Below, piece by piece: positions 45,453-54,720 of a DNA stretch of 64,000 nucleotides. The stretch is from positions 682,001 to 746,000 of the forward strand of contig NZ_SPUW01000001.1 of assembly GCF_004959925.1 (NCBI RefSeq), given 5' to 3'. Position 1 is the first letter of the stretch. Each line of letters begins with the position of its first letter. A program made the position numbers and the translations under genes. The notes under the pieces are model-generated. The model saw only the letters and a list, made by a program, of their open reading frames with translations, was not told the origin of the DNA and ran no database searches. The DNA is from Pseudooceanicola onchidii (GTDB lineage Bacteria > Pseudomonadota > Alphaproteobacteria > Rhodobacterales > Rhodobacteraceae).

Positions 45453-47243
45453 TCAGAGAGCTTCAACCGCCGCGTCAAACCATAGCCTGCAGTCCTGCGG
45501 CAGGAGAGGGCCGATATTGTCGCGGCATGTGGCGTGGTACGCATTTATCCACGCCCGTTCCTCTGCCGTCAACAGGTCGGTCGCGATCAGCCGCCGGTCA
45601 ATGGGCACCCAGGTCAGCGTCTCGAAATCCAGCATGTCCCGCGCATCGCCGCCGGTGACGGGATCGGCAGGCTGAACGGCGATCAGGTTCTCGATCCGGA
45701 TGCCGAAGGCGCCGTCGCGGTAATAGCCGGGCTCGTTCGACAGGATCATGCCGGGCAGAAGCGGCACGTCACCGCCCCGGGCAAGCCGCTGCGGCCCTTC
45801 GTGTACACAGAGGTAGGCGCCGACGCCGTGCCCGGTGCCATGGTCGTAATCCATCCCCGCAAGCCACAGCGGATACCGCGCCAGAGCATCCAGATGCGCC
45901 CCCGCCACGCCGCGCGGAAACCGCGCCCGGGAAATCGCGATCATGCCCTTGAGGACAAGGGTGAAGGCGCGCTTTTCCTCGGCCCCCGCATCGCCGACGA
46001 CCAGCGTGCGGGTGATATCGGTGGTGCCGTCGGGATATTGCCCGCCGCTGTCCAGCACGATCAGCGCACCCTCTTCGAGCCGACGGTTCGTGTCGGTGCT
46101 GACCCGGTAATGGGGCAGGGCACCGTTCGGCCCCGCACCGGCGATCGTGTCGAACGAGATCTCGCGCAGCATGTTCGTATCCCGACGGAACCCTTCGAGA
46201 GAGGTCACCAGGTCGATCTCGGACAGGTCCGTCTGATCGGCGGCGTCGAACCAGGCCAGGAACCGGCACATGGCGACGGCGTCGCGGATATGGGCGTCGC
46301 GCATCCCCTGCAGTTCGCCTGCGTTCTTGCAGGCCTTGGGGATACGGCAGGGATCGGTGCCATGCCGTGCCTCTTGCCCGGTGTCGGCCAGCATGTCGGC
46401 CACCGCCTGCGGCGTCGACTGCGGGTCGATCCGCAGCGGGCCGGTCAGATCGGCAAGGACCGCGGCCAGATCGCTTTCGGTGCGGATCTGAACCTCGGGG
46501 CCCAGGTGGTCGCGCACCGCGTCGCATTTCGCCGGATCGGTCAGCAGCACCGCAGAGCCATCGGCCCGCAGCACGGCGAAGGCATGGGCAATCGGGTTGC
46601 GGGGGATGTCGGCGCCGCGGATGTTGAACAGCCAGGCCACGCTGTCGGGGAGGGTGATCAGCGCGGCGGCCTCGCCCGCCTTGCGCAGGTCCTCGGCCAG
46701 CCGGGCGCGCTTGGCATCATGCGTCTCACCCGCGAATTCCAGCGGATGGGCCGTGATCGGCGCGGCGGGCGGGGCGGGCTGGTCGGCCCAGATCCGGTCG
46801 ATCAGGTTGTCGGTGCGCCGGAAGGTCATCTTCGGCAGATCGCGCGACAGGCGCGTGATCTCGTCGATCGTGTGCAGCCAGGGATCGAAGGCCAGAACGC
46901 CACCGTCGGGGTAGGTCTGGGCCAGCCAGCCGACATGGCTTTGCGCGGGCCAGTCCATCGGGGTGAAATCGGGCGCGACCTGCGCGCGCACCTGCACGCG
47001 GTAGCGGCCGTCGACGAAGACCAGCGCATGATCGGCGCTGACCAGCGCAAAGCCCGCCGATCCGGTGAACCCCGTCAGCCAGGCCAGCCGGTCGTCGCGC
47101 GGCGCGACGTATTCGCCCTGGAACCGGTCGGCGCGGGGCACGAGGTAGGCGTCGATCTTCTCGGCCGTCATGACATCGCGCAGACGCGCCAGGCGGGGCG
47201 GGCCCTGATCCGGCGAAGAGGGGCTGTCGAAGGTCTGGAACAT
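45453..47243 (-). CDS. pepP: Xaa-Pro aminopeptidase (M24B), three-domain type
   Basis: Cytosolic metallopeptidase of 596 residues removing N-terminal residues that precede proline. Two creatinase-like N-terminal domains (residues about 15-150 and 160-310) precede the pita-bread catalytic domain. All metal ligands can be seen: the Asp pair in VLDSGGQYPDGTTDITRT, the His in HGTGHGVGAYLCVHEGP, and the two Glu in LSNEPGYYRDGAFGIRIEN. Length fits the 600-residue (XPNPEP1-like) class rather than the 440-residue E. coli PepP. It runs in the same direction as cobT, about 78 bases downstream. Confidence 0.92.
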   Translation of the reverse strand: MFQTFDSPSSPDQGPPRLARLRDVMTAEKIDAYLVPRADRFQGEYVAPRDDRLAWLTGFTGSAGFALVSADHALVFVDGRYRVQVRAQVAPDFTPMDWPAQSHVGWLAQTYPDGGVLAFDPWLHTIDEITRLSRDLPKMTFRRTDNLIDRIWADQPAPPAAPITAHPLEFAGETHDAKRARLAEDLRKAGEAAALITLPDSVAWLFNIRGADIPRNPIAHAFAVLRADGSAVLLTDPAKCDAVRDHLGPEVQIRTESDLAAVLADLTGPLRIDPQSTPQAVADMLADTGQEARHGTDPCRIPKACKNAGELQGMRDAHIRDAVAMCRFLAWFDAADQTDLSEIDLVTSLEGFRRDTNMLREISFDTIAGAGPNGALPHYRVSTDTNRRLEEGALIVLDSGGQYPDGTTDITRTLVVGDAGAEEKRAFTLVLKGMIAISRARFPRGVAGAHLDALARYPLWLAGMDYDHGTGHGVGAYLCVHEGPQRLARGGDVPLLPGMILSNEPGYYRDGAFGIRIENLIAVQPADPVTGGDARDMLDFETLTWVPIDRRLIATDLLTAEERAWINAYHATCRDNIGPLLPQDCRLWFDAAVEAL

Positions 47244-47271
47244 GTCAGGCGCCTCGCTTGTGGGGGCCGCC

Positions 47272-47321
47272 GGAGGGCGCTGCCCTCCGGACCTCCCGGG
47301 ATATTTGGGGCAAAAAGAAGA
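47272..47321 (+). repeat. gene-end module, copy E
   Basis: Between cobT and pepP (both minus): GGAGGGCGCTGCCCTCC hairpin, then GGGATATTTGGGGCAAAAAGAA. Here the module reads opposite to the flanking genes. Confidence 0.5.
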
Positions 47322-49196
47322 TCAGGAGGCCTTCCTGATCCCCGAGAACCGGGCCCGGGCCCGCGGGTCTGTGTCGAAAAGCGCGGCCAGCTGTTCGGTC
47401 ATCGCACCGGCCAGCTGATCGACGTCCGTGATCGTCACGGCGCGGTCGTAATAGCGGGTCACGTCGTGGCCGATGCCGATGGCCAGCAGTTCGACCGCCT
47501 TGCGCTTTTCCACCATGGCGATGACATCGCGCAGGTGCTTTTCCAGGAAGTTCGCCGGGTTGACCGACAGGGTCGAGTCGTCCACCGGCGCCCCGTCCGA
47601 GATCACCATCAGGATCTTGCGCGCTTCGCGGCGGCCCTGCATCCGGCGGTGCGCCCATTCCAGCGCCTCGCCGTCGATGTTTTCCTTCAGCAGACCTTCC
47701 TTCATCATCAGGCCAAGGTTTTCGCGCGCGCGCCGCCAGGGCGCGTCGGCGGACTTGTAGACGATGTGGCGCAGGTCGTTCAGGCGGCCGGGCTGCTGCG
47801 GCCGACCGTCGTTCAGCCAGGCCTCGCGGCTTTGTCCGCCCTTCCAGGCGCGGGTGGTGAAGCCCAGGATTTCCACCTTGACGGAACACCGTTCCAGCGT
47901 GCGGGCCAGAACATCCGCGCAGATCGCCGCGATCGAGATCGGACGGCCGCGCATCGAGCCGGAGTTGTCGAGCAGGAGCGTCACGACGGTGTCGCGGAAT
48001 TCCATGTCCTTTTCGACCTTGAACGACAGCGGCGTGGTCGGGTTGGCCACGACCCGGGCCAGGCGGCCGGCATCCAGCACGCCCTCTTCCTTGTCGAATT
48101 CCCAGCTGCGGTTCTGCTGCGCCTGAAGGCGGCGCTGCAGCTTGTTCGCCAAACGCCCGACCGCGCCCTTCAACGGTTCGAGCTGCTGGTCGAGATAGGC
48201 GCGCAGGCGTTCCAGTTCGACCGGATCGGCAAGGTCTTCGGCCGCGATTTCCTCGTCATTCTCGGTGGAATAGACGGTATAGTTCGGGTCAGCTTCCGAC
48301 GCGGGTGGCGGGGGCGGCGGCTCCAGCGGGGCCTCGCCTTCGGGCATCTCGGCCTCGTCGCCCATTTCCTCTTCGGCCATGTCGTCCATCGACACGGTCG
48401 CTTCAGAGGGATCCTGCTGTTCTTCCTGGCTTTGCTCGGGCGAGGCCTCGGCGTCGTCCTGGTCGTCGCTGTCGCCGGTGCTGTCGGGCTGTTCTTCTTC
48501 GTCCTGCCCGTCCTCGGTCGCCTCGTTGTCCTCGTCATCGCCGCCGTCCGGGTCATCCCCCAGCTGGTCGCCGTAGCCGAGGTCTTCGATGATGCGTCGC
48601 GCGAAACGGGCGAATTCGGCCTGGTCCGACAGTTTCTCCGCGAGGTTTTCCAGCGTGCCGCCGGCCTGATCCTCGATGAAGGGTCGCCAGAGCTCCATCA
48701 CGTTCTGCGCGCCCGCAGGCATCTCGCGCCCTGTGGCAAGGTGGCGGATCAGGTAGCCCGCCGCGACCGGCAGGGGCGCATCGGCCATCTGGGTCACGCC
48801 TTCATAGCCCGCGCGCTTGGCCTCGGCGCCGATCTTGGCGTCGATATTGCCGGCGGTGCCGGGCATGTCGCGGGCGCCCATGGCTTCGCAGCGGGCAGTT
48901 TCCATCGACTCGTAGAGATCCCGGGCCATCTGCCCCGGAGGCGCGAATTTCGCATGGGTCGCGGCGTCGTGGTAGCGTCGGTGCATGGCCAGCGCATCCG
49001 CCGTGCCCCGCGCCAGCAGGACCTCGTCCTTGGTCATCCGCCGGCTGATCTGCGGCAGGCGCATGTTGTCGCCCGAGGTGCCCGAGGGATCGACGGAATA
49101 GCTGACGTTCAGCTCCGGATCATCGGCCATGACCTTGGTGGCCTCGGCCAGGGCCTTCTTGAACGGATCGGCGGGATTGTCGCTTGGCTTGCTCAT
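47322..49196 (-). CDS. cobT: aerobic cobaltochelatase subunit CobT
   Basis: A 624-residue subunit of the CobNST chelatase, which inserts cobalt into hydrogenobyrinate a,c-diamide in aerobic cobalamin synthesis. An N-terminal helical region ([24 protein letters not shown]), a very acidic linker (about residues 213-300), and a C-terminal VWA domain with the MIDAS motif [15 protein letters not shown] and [13 protein letters not shown]. It works with the AAA+ partner CobS, encoded about 1.5 kb upstream on the same strand; cobN is not in the window. The start at 49196 begins the homologous region. Confidence 0.95.
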   Translation of the reverse strand: MSKPSDNPADPFKKALAEATKVMADDPELNVSYSVDPSGTSGDNMRLPQISRRMTKDEVLLARGTADALAMHRRYHDAATHAKFAPPGQMARDLYESMETARCEAMGARDMPGTAGNIDAKIGAEAKRAGYEGVTQMADAPLPVAAGYLIRHLATGREMPAGAQNVMELWRPFIEDQAGGTLENLAEKLSDQAEFARFARRIIEDLGYGDQLGDDPDGGDDEDNEATEDGQDEEEQPDSTGDSDDQDDAEASPEQSQEEQQDPSEATVSMDDMAEEEMGDEAEMPEGEAPLEPPPPPPASEADPNYTVYSTENDEEIAAEDLADPVELERLRAYLDQQLEPLKGAVGRLANKLQRRLQAQQNRSWEFDKEEGVLDAGRLARVVANPTTPLSFKVEKDMEFRDTVVTLLLDNSGSMRGRPISIAAICADVLARTLERCSVKVEILGFTTRAWKGGQSREAWLNDGRPQQPGRLNDLRHIVYKSADAPWRRARENLGLMMKEGLLKENIDGEALEWAHRRMQGRREARKILMVISDGAPVDDSTLSVNPANFLEKHLRDVIAMVEKRKAVELLAIGIGHDVTRYYDRAVTITDVDQLAGAMTEQLAALFDTDPRARARFSGIRKAS

Positions 49197-49338
49197 GCGA
49201 GAGGTAAAGCACTCCGCGCGGTCCTCGGCAAGCGGTTCGCGGCGTGAGGGGGGCAGACCAAGGCCGCTCATGAGGGCAGGGAGGGGCGGGGCAGCATCCT
49301 GCCATTGCGCCCGGTCGGCGCGTCGCGGTCAAGGGGGG

Positions 49339-49722
49339 TCAGCTGGTCATCAGGAACAGGCATCGTTCCAACGCGGCGCGGGCGGTGGCACGGGCCTGTC
49401 GGGCCTGTTGCGGATCCCGGGTGAAACTGGCCCGCTGAAGCAGGGCGGCCTGCGCGAACTTTGCCTCGATCCGGGTGGCGAGGATGGCGGGACCCGCATC
49501 GGCCGGGCGCGCCGCATCGACGAGGTCGATCATCATGGCGCGCTGGCGCGTGACCTCGGCCGGGTCGTGGCCCATCAGCCAGCTGTGTTCCATTTCGGCA
49601 GAAAAGCGCCCGGCACAATCGGCGAAGATCATCACCGGATCCGACAGGTCGCCCGGCCCGGCCTGTCCGGTTGCCGGGGCAACCAGCCCGAGAGAGACAA
49701 CAAGGGCGCGCACAAGATGCAT
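49339..49722 (-). CDS. small secreted hypothetical protein upstream of cobT
   Basis: A 127-residue protein with a signal peptide (MHLVRALVVSLGLVAPATGQA) and a helical mature part rich in Ala and Arg, with two cysteines (in FADCAGRF and ALERCLFL) that could form a disulfide in the periplasm. I do not recognise a family. Neither the ATG at 49722 nor the GTG at 49740 has a clear ribosome site. It stands 142 bases before cobT in the same direction and may share its transcript. Confidence 0.7.
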   Translation of the reverse strand: MHLVRALVVSLGLVAPATGQAGPGDLSDPVMIFADCAGRFSAEMEHSWLMGHDPAEVTRQRAMMIDLVDAARPADAGPAILATRIEAKFAQAALLQRASFTRDPQQARQARATARAALERCLFLMTS

Positions 49723-49852
49723 GGGATCAAGATAGCGCACATTTCTTAATCAGACCCTTAGAAAATCGCGAGAATTTGGCAAAGGATGCAAATTTGCACT
49801 TTTCAGGTGGGCCGGAGTGTTGCAGCCGCGGTGACCGGCGACTCTCCGTTCC

Positions 49853-49869
49853 CGCACAGTCCATGTGCG
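49853..49869. promoter_or_regulatory. inverted repeat upstream of the FMN reductase gene
   Basis: CGCACA-GTCCA-TGTGCG, a perfect 6-bp palindrome about 75 bases before the start of the flavin reductase, in the 220-base divergent gap. It may be an operator; no regulator gene is adjacent. Confidence 0.3.
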
Positions 49870-49942
49870 ACGGCCGGCCTTTTGCCTGCGCCTCCGCACG
49901 AAGATATTCCGCACATCGCAAATGCAAAACGGGGAGACACCA

Positions 49943-50551
49943 ATGTCCCGCAATCCGAAGATCGCCCTCATCATCACTTCGACCCGCGACAGCCGCTGGG
50001 GTGAAGTGCCCGCCCAATGGATGCTGACCCAGGCGCAGGCCCGCACCGACCTGGACGTCGAACTGGTTGACCTCAAGGACTTCGACCTGCCGATGTTCAA
50101 CGAACCGGCGTCGAACATGTGGATGCCGACGAGCGACGAGAAAGCCGTTGCCTGGCAGAAGAAGATGGCCGAATTCGACGGTTTCATCTTCGCCGTGGCC
50201 GAATACAACCACACCATTTCCGGCGCCCTGAAGAACGCGCTGGACCAGGCCTACAACGAATGGGTCCGCAAGCCGATGACCGCCATCGCCTATGGCTCCA
50301 TGGGCGCAACCCGCGCGCTGGAACACCTGCGCAACATCGCCGTCGAACTGCAGATGGTGCCGGTGCGCAACGCCGTGCACATCGGCGGCGCGGACTTCTT
50401 CAAGGTGCACCCGATGGGTGGTGGCGCCCCGATTTCCGAGGTCGAGGAAAACCTGCTGCCCGCCGCCAAGGCAACGCTGGACGACCTGGCCTGGTGGGCA
50501 CGCGCGACCATGGCCGCGCGGGACGCGGACGCTCAGAAGGCCGCTGCCTGA
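49943..50551 (+). CDS. NADPH-dependent FMN reductase (flavodoxin fold)
   Basis: A 202-residue flavoprotein of the SsuE/YieF-type family, reducing FMN, quinones or chromate-like acceptors. It opens with the phosphate-binding loop ALIITSTRDSRWGEVPAQWM, then PASNMWMPTSDEKAVAWQKKMAEFDGFIFAVAEYNHTISGALKNALDQAYNEW (the EYN-H segment is the family's flavin site) and YGSMGATRALEHLR. GGGGAGA is well placed before the ATG. It lies on the plus strand between the minus-strand cobT and cobS and ends in a strong terminator, so it is an independent unit set into the cob locus. Confidence 0.9.
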   Translation: MSRNPKIALIITSTRDSRWGEVPAQWMLTQAQARTDLDVELVDLKDFDLPMFNEPASNMWMPTSDEKAVAWQKKMAEFDGFIFAVAEYNHTISGALKNALDQAYNEWVRKPMTAIAYGSMGATRALEHLRNIAVELQMVPVRNAVHIGGADFFKVHPMGGGAPISEVEENLLPAAKATLDDLAWWARATMAARDADAQKAAA

Positions 50552-50557
50552 GGCATC

Positions 50558-50603
50558 CCGGGGCTCTGCCCCGGACCCCGAGGTATTTCGGACCAGAAGA
50601 AAC
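50558..50603 (+). repeat. gene-end module, copy F
   Basis: CCGGGGCTCTGCCCCGG hairpin then GAGGTATTTCGGACCAGAAGAA, straight after the FMN reductase stop codon. Like copy A it has the GACCAGAAGAA variant. Confidence 0.5.
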
Positions 50604-50606
50604 GAG

Positions 50607-50634
50607 AAAGGGCCGCGCGATGCGGCCCTTTTGT
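50607..50634. terminator. bidirectional terminator between FMN reductase and cobS
   Basis: AAAGGGCCGC (50607-50616) pairs with GCGGCCCTTT (50622-50631), T-rich on the plus strand and followed by CTCGTTTCTTC on the minus strand. It serves the convergent ends of both genes. Confidence 0.75.
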
Positions 50635-50651
50635 CGTTGGGATGACCCCGG

Positions 50652-51635
50652 TCAGCTGGCAGCCGAGGCGGCGCTTTCGGGAAGCTCCTCGTCGAAGCAG
50701 CGCTGGTAGAATTCGGCCACCGTCTGGCGTTCCAGCTCGTCGCACTTGTTGAGGAAGGTCAGGCGGAAGGCGTAACCGATGTTGCGGAAGATTTCGGCGT
50801 TCTGGGCCCAGGTGATCACGGTCCGCGGCGACATGACGGTCGACAGGTCGCCGTTCATGAAGGCGGTCCGGGTCAGGTCGGCAAGACGTACCATCTGGCT
50901 GACGGTCTTGCGGCCCTTTTCGTTGTTGTAGTGCGGCGCCTTGCTGAGGATGATCGCGGTTTCCGCATCATGGCTCAGGTAGTTCAGCGTCGCGACGAGG
51001 GACCAGCGGTCCATCTGTGCCTGGTTGATCTGCTGCGTGCCGTGATACAGGCCCGTCGTGTCGCCAAGGCCCACGGTGTTCGAGGTCGCGAAGAGGCGGA
51101 AATACTTGTTGGGCGTGATGACTTCGTTCTGGTCGAGAAGCGTCAGCTTGCCGTCATGTTCCAGCACGCGTTGGATCACGAACATCACGTCCGCGCGGCC
51201 CGCGTCGTATTCGTCGAACACGATCGCGGTCGGGTTGCGCAGGGCCCAGGGCAGGATCCCTTCGTGGAATTCGGTGACCTGCTTGCCGTCGCGCAGCTTG
51301 ATCGCGTCCTTGCCGATCAGGTCGATCCGGCTGATGTGGCTGTCGAGGTTGACGCGCACGCAGGGCCAGTTCAGCCGCGCGGCGACCTGTTCGATGTGGG
51401 TCGACTTGCCCGTGCCGTGATAGCCCTGAACCATCACGCGGCGGTTGTGCGAAAAGCCCGCAAGGATGGCGAGCGTCGTGTCGGGGTCGAACTTGTAGGT
51501 GCTGTCGACCTCGGGAACGCGGTCGGTCCGGTCCTCGAACCCCTTGATCACCATGTCGGTATCGATGCCGAAGACTTCGCGAACCGAGATTTCCTCGGTC
51601 GGTTTTGCGTTGATATCGGTCATGCCCTCGGCCAT
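50652..51635 (-). CDS. cobS: aerobic cobaltochelatase subunit CobS
   Basis: AAA+ ATPase of 327 residues forming the ring with CobT that drives cobalt insertion by CobN. Walker [20 protein letters not shown], Walker [22 protein letters not shown], the sensor-1 region [33 protein letters not shown] and the arginine-containing lid. Length fits the family. AAAGGACAGGG stands before the ATG at 51635. I see no cobalamin riboswitch upstream. It is divergent from the ECF sigma gene. Confidence 0.95.
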   Translation of the reverse strand: MAEGMTDINAKPTEEISVREVFGIDTDMVIKGFEDRTDRVPEVDSTYKFDPDTTLAILAGFSHNRRVMVQGYHGTGKSTHIEQVAARLNWPCVRVNLDSHISRIDLIGKDAIKLRDGKQVTEFHEGILPWALRNPTAIVFDEYDAGRADVMFVIQRVLEHDGKLTLLDQNEVITPNKYFRLFATSNTVGLGDTTGLYHGTQQINQAQMDRWSLVATLNYLSHDAETAIILSKAPHYNNEKGRKTVSQMVRLADLTRTAFMNGDLSTVMSPRTVITWAQNAEIFRNIGYAFRLTFLNKCDELERQTVAEFYQRCFDEELPESAASAAS

Positions 51636-51769
51636 GGTTGCCCTGTCCTTTCCTCGTGAAAGCCTTGCTTGAGGCCCGCCCCGCAACATATCGAAGCGGA
51701 AAATGAGGGAAAGGGCAAAATGGCTGTCTTGCGGCCAATATCCGGGCCCACCCCCGGGGAAGGAGCACG

Positions 51770-52312
51770 ATGACCACACGGCAGGAGATCGAGACCCTGA
51801 TCGATAAGTGCGCCACCGGCGACCGGCAGGCCTTTTCCGATCTCTATCGATACACCTCGGCGAAACTCTTCGGCACGGCCCTGCGTATCTTGAAATCAGA
51901 AGCCGAAACGGAAGAGGCGGTACAGGAAATCTACGTCAAGATCTGGCGCAACGCCGATCGCTACCGGGCCGGGGGAACCAGCCCGATGACCTGGCTCATC
52001 ACGATCGCGCGCAACCATGCGATCGACCGGCTGCGCGCCCGGCGCGCCATGGGCGGCGGGATGGACGAGGCCGAGGCCATCGCCGATGCCGCCCCGGGGC
52101 CCGAAGCCCTGGCCATGGCGGCCTCGGACCGGTCACGGATCGTTGCCTGTTTTGCGCTGCTGCCGTTGGACCGCGCCGAAGCCGTCCGGCGGGCCTACCT
52201 TGAAGGCGAAACCTATGCGGACCTGGCCAGCCGGTTCGAGGTGCCGCTGAACACGATGCGAACCTGGCTGCGCCGCAGCCTGATGAAACTGAAGGACTGT
52301 CTGTCGGAATGA
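51770..52312 (+). CDS. ECF-family RNA polymerase sigma factor
   Basis: A 180-residue extracytoplasmic-function sigma factor. Region 2: [44 protein letters not shown] and [20 protein letters not shown] (-10 recognition). Region 4: [52 protein letters not shown] (-35 recognition). The two are joined by an acidic linker. AAGGAGCAC precedes the ATG. Its stop overlaps the start of the anti-sigma gene by ATGA. The pairing with an RskA-like partner suits an oxidative or envelope stress response; the signal is not readable from sequence. Confidence 0.93.
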   Translation: MTTRQEIETLIDKCATGDRQAFSDLYRYTSAKLFGTALRILKSEAETEEAVQEIYVKIWRNADRYRAGGTSPMTWLITIARNHAIDRLRARRAMGGGMDEAEAIADAAPGPEALAMAASDRSRIVACFALLPLDRAEAVRRAYLEGETYADLASRFEVPLNTMRTWLRRSLMKLKDCLSE

Positions 52313-53001
52313 GCGACGAGGATACCATAGGCGACGGCGACGACCGCATCCTGGCGGCCGAGTATGTGCTGGGGCTGCTGTCGCCCGCAGACATGCGCGG
52401 GGTCGAAGACCGGCTGGGGGGCGATGCCGCCCTGCGGTCCGAGGTCGCGCAGTGGCAGGAAACCTTCGTGACCTTCACCGACCCGATCCCCGAGGTCACG
52501 CCGCCCGAGCACCTCTGGCCTGCGATCACCCGGGATCTCGACACGCCCGTGACGACGCGGCCGCGCCGGTTCGGGCTGGGCGTGCTGGGCTATGCCCTGG
52601 GCGGTGTGCTGGCGGCGGGCCTGGCCTGGGTCGCCTTCGACAGCGGCGTGATGAGGCCCGCAGCCCCCGAGTATCAGGCCCGCATCGCGGCCGAGGACGA
52701 CAGCCTTGTCTTCGAGGCCGCCTTCGACGCCGACACGGGCCAGCTGGCGCTGCAGTACCGGACGGGCGGCCATGCGCCCGGGACCTCGCTGGAATTCTGG
52801 CTGATCGCCGAAGGGCAGGCGCCGGTATCGGTCATCGTCTGGCCGGACGGGTCGCAGGCCGAAACGGTCGAGCTTCCCTCGGACCTGACGGGGCAGTTGA
52901 CGGGCGCGGTGCTGGCCATTTCGGAAGAACCTGCCGGCGGGTCGCCGACCGGTCAGCCGACCGGACCGGTGCGCGCCGTCGGACCGCTGCAGGGCGTCTG
53001 A
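52309..53001 (+). CDS. RskA-like membrane anti-sigma factor
   Basis: A 230-residue partner that should hold the sigma factor inactive. The N-terminal cytoplasmic part (ILAAEYVLGLLSPADMRGVEDRLGGDAALRSEVAQWQ) lacks the zinc motif H-x3-C-x2-C of ZAS proteins, a single membrane segment follows (LGVLGYALGGVLAAGLAWVAF, about residues 92-112), then a periplasmic RskA domain (LQYRTGGHAPGTSLEFWLIAEGQAPVSV). ATGA overlap with the sigma gene ensures balanced synthesis. A 9-bp hairpin follows the stop. Confidence 0.88.
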   Translation: MSDEDTIGDGDDRILAAEYVLGLLSPADMRGVEDRLGGDAALRSEVAQWQETFVTFTDPIPEVTPPEHLWPAITRDLDTPVTTRPRRFGLGVLGYALGGVLAAGLAWVAFDSGVMRPAAPEYQARIAAEDDSLVFEAAFDADTGQLALQYRTGGHAPGTSLEFWLIAEGQAPVSVIVWPDGSQAETVELPSDLTGQLTGAVLAISEEPAGGSPTGQPTGPVRAVGPLQGV

Positions 53002-53014
53002 CATTTACGGATCC

Positions 53015-53038
53015 CGACGTCCCCGAAGCGGGACGTCG
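53015..53038. terminator. hairpin between convergent anti-sigma and J-domain genes
   Basis: CGACGTCCC-CGAAGC-GGGACGTCG, a perfect 9-bp stem 13 bases after the anti-sigma stop. No T-run follows. Confidence 0.45.
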
Positions 53039-53081
53039 CATGTGCCACCCCGCCCGGACAGATGGGCAGGGGGCCGCAGGG

Positions 53082-53711
53082 TCACTTGAAGTTGCGGCTG
53101 TCCTTGATCTGATCCCAGGCCCAGACGACCAGCTGAAGCTGTTCTTCCTGGCTGCGGTCGCCGCCGTTCATGTCCGGGTGCAGCACCTTGATCAGCGCCT
53201 TGTAGGACTTGCGGACCTCGGCCTTGGTCCAGTGGTCCTTGGCTTCCAGGATCTCGACCGCGCGGCGTTCGGTCGAGGGCAGACGACGCGTGGTGGCGCC
53301 GTTCGTGGACCGGCCCGGGTTGCGCGTGGCGTTCGATCCCAGCACCTGGTGCGGGTCGTCGATGCCCAACCGGGCCCAGGCCCGGGCCTCGGGATCGCCC
53401 AGGGGTTTCGTCTGGCGTTCCCAGACCTTGTCCTTGGACATCTGCGCGTTCATCTCGGCCTCGGTCGTGCCGTCGAAGAAGCTCCACTTCTGGTTATATT
53501 CGCGCACGTGGTCCTTGCAGAACCAATAGTAGTCATCCAGCACGTCCGGCGCCTTGGGCGCACGGTACTGCCCGGCTTCTTCGCAGCCCGGGTGTTCGCA
53601 CTGTTTCTGCGAGGTCTCGGAGGCCCCGGTCATGCCCCGGCGGCCGCGGTTGGTCTTCTTCTTGGCCGAAGAAACCGACATGTCGAATCCGAAGGGGTCA
53701 TTTTTGGCCAT
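53082..53711 (-). CDS. J-domain protein (DnaJ family) with C-terminal J domain
   Basis: A 209-residue co-chaperone for DnaK. Unlike classical DnaJ, the J domain is at the C-terminus (about residues 150-209): AVEILEAKDHWTKAEVRKSYKALIKVLHPDMNGGD with the essential HPD motif. The N-terminal half holds a possible zinc site, CEHPGCEEAG followed by WFCKDHVREYN (C-x4-C ... C-x2-H), and a basic stretch SAKKKTNRGRRG. It is divergent from bolA by 74 bases, and this pair close to cobS is a common order in the group. No glycine/phenylalanine region or Cys-rich DnaJ repeats are seen. Confidence 0.88.
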   Translation of the reverse strand: MAKNDPFGFDMSVSSAKKKTNRGRRGMTGASETSQKQCEHPGCEEAGQYRAPKAPDVLDDYYWFCKDHVREYNQKWSFFDGTTEAEMNAQMSKDKVWERQTKPLGDPEARAWARLGIDDPHQVLGSNATRNPGRSTNGATTRRLPSTERRAVEILEAKDHWTKAEVRKSYKALIKVLHPDMNGGDRSQEEQLQLVVWAWDQIKDSRNFK

Positions 53712-53785
53712 GAGATGTCCTTTCCGAGTCAGGCGCAGGAGTTTAGACTGTCTGTCCGAAGATTGAAGAGGCGAGGTTACAAAAA

Positions 53786-54043
53786 ATGCTGGTATCGGCA
53801 GAGATACGCGAAAAGCTGGACGCGCGGTTTTCCCCGCGCGAGCTTGAGGTGATCGACGAGAGCGAACAACATATCGGCCATGCAGGGTATCAGGAAGGCG
53901 GGCAAAGTCACTTTCGGGTCAGGATGCGCGCCGAGGAACTGGACGGGTTGTCGCGGGTCGCGCGGCACCGCGCCGTGCACGATGCCCTGGGGCCCGATCT
54001 GATCGGGCGGATCCACGCGCTGGCGCTGGATCTCGCTGCCTGA
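53786..54043 (+). CDS. bolA: BolA-family protein
   Basis: An 85-residue BolA protein, partner of monothiol glutaredoxins in Fe-S cluster handling or a stress regulator. Conserved pattern: EIREKLDARFSPRELEVIDESEQHIGHAGYQEGGQSHFRVRM, with the invariant His of HxGH and the class-I-like loop SHFRV, then RVARHRAVHDALGPDL. Length is normal. It is a single-gene unit converging on the DUF4177-like gene, whose stop is 3 bases away. Confidence 0.92.
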   Translation: MLVSAEIREKLDARFSPRELEVIDESEQHIGHAGYQEGGQSHFRVRMRAEELDGLSRVARHRAVHDALGPDLIGRIHALALDLAA

Positions 54044-54046
54044 GGG

Positions 54047-54583
54047 CTATTCGGCCGCCGTGCGCCTCTGGGCTGCGGCGGCATCCTCAACCGGGTCTTC
54101 GGCATCCTCGGCAAAGCGCGACGCCAGATCCTCAAGCGCCGCATCCGACGGGGCCTCGACCTCAGGATCGCTGTCCGACTGCCGTTGCGCGGCGCGTCGC
54201 CGCAACAGACCGCTCAGACCGCCCGCATCGGGGTCGGGCGCATCCCCCGAGACGGAGCCAGAGGTGTCGCTACCGGACACAGGGGGCAGCAGTAACGGCG
54301 CCTGCGGGGCCTCTTGGATCGCGCGCGGATCGAAGGCCGCCAGGTCCGACTGGCGCTTGCGGCGAAACACCAGCACGTTGCGATAGACGGTATGGGCATT
54401 CACCAGCCCGGTCTTTTCCTCGGACGGCAGGGTTTCGGCGCGCTGGTATTCCCACCCCTCGGCCGCCATGTCGTTCATCACCAGTTCCAGCGAATGGGCA
54501 AACCGGCCCTCGGGGCCGCTGATGCCCCGTCCACGCTTGCCACGCGCGGGCGCGGGGACGACCTTGTATTCGTAATGGCTCAT
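54047..54583 (-). CDS. DUF4177-like protein with acidic tail
   Basis: A 178-residue soluble protein. The first 85 residues have the DUF4177 pattern MSHYEYKVVPAP, LELVMNDMAAEGWEYQRAETLP and TVYRNVLVFRRK; the rest (about residues 90-178) is low-complexity, rich in Asp, Glu, Ala, Ser and Pro, and probably unfolded. The function of the family is not known. The start at 54583 is the first residue of the domain; the frame continues upstream without homology. It is tail-to-tail with bolA. Confidence 0.8.
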   Translation of the reverse strand: MSHYEYKVVPAPARGKRGRGISGPEGRFAHSLELVMNDMAAEGWEYQRAETLPSEEKTGLVNAHTVYRNVLVFRRKRQSDLAAFDPRAIQEAPQAPLLLPPVSGSDTSGSVSGDAPDPDAGGLSGLLRRRAAQRQSDSDPEVEAPSDAALEDLASRFAEDAEDPVEDAAAAQRRTAAE

Positions 54584-54720
54584 CTCAATCCGTTCCGTCC
54601 TGCCAAAATGGCCCGGGGCCTGGCGGTTTTGGCCAGTATTCCCCGATCCGGACCGAATATGAAGGCAAAACATGCCCTTGGGACACGGACCCTGCGCCTG
54701 TGCCCCCGCTGCACGTCAGA

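Noticed and set aside
45534-49247. 1237-residue open frame on the plus strand
   Set aside because: It lies opposite pepP and cobT, has GC-rich shadow composition with no recognisable domains, and both real genes have clear catalytic motifs.
51636-51769. Cobalamin riboswitch upstream of cobS
   Set aside because: No B12-box (GCCACTG-like) sequence or suitable stem set is seen in the 134-base divergent gap.
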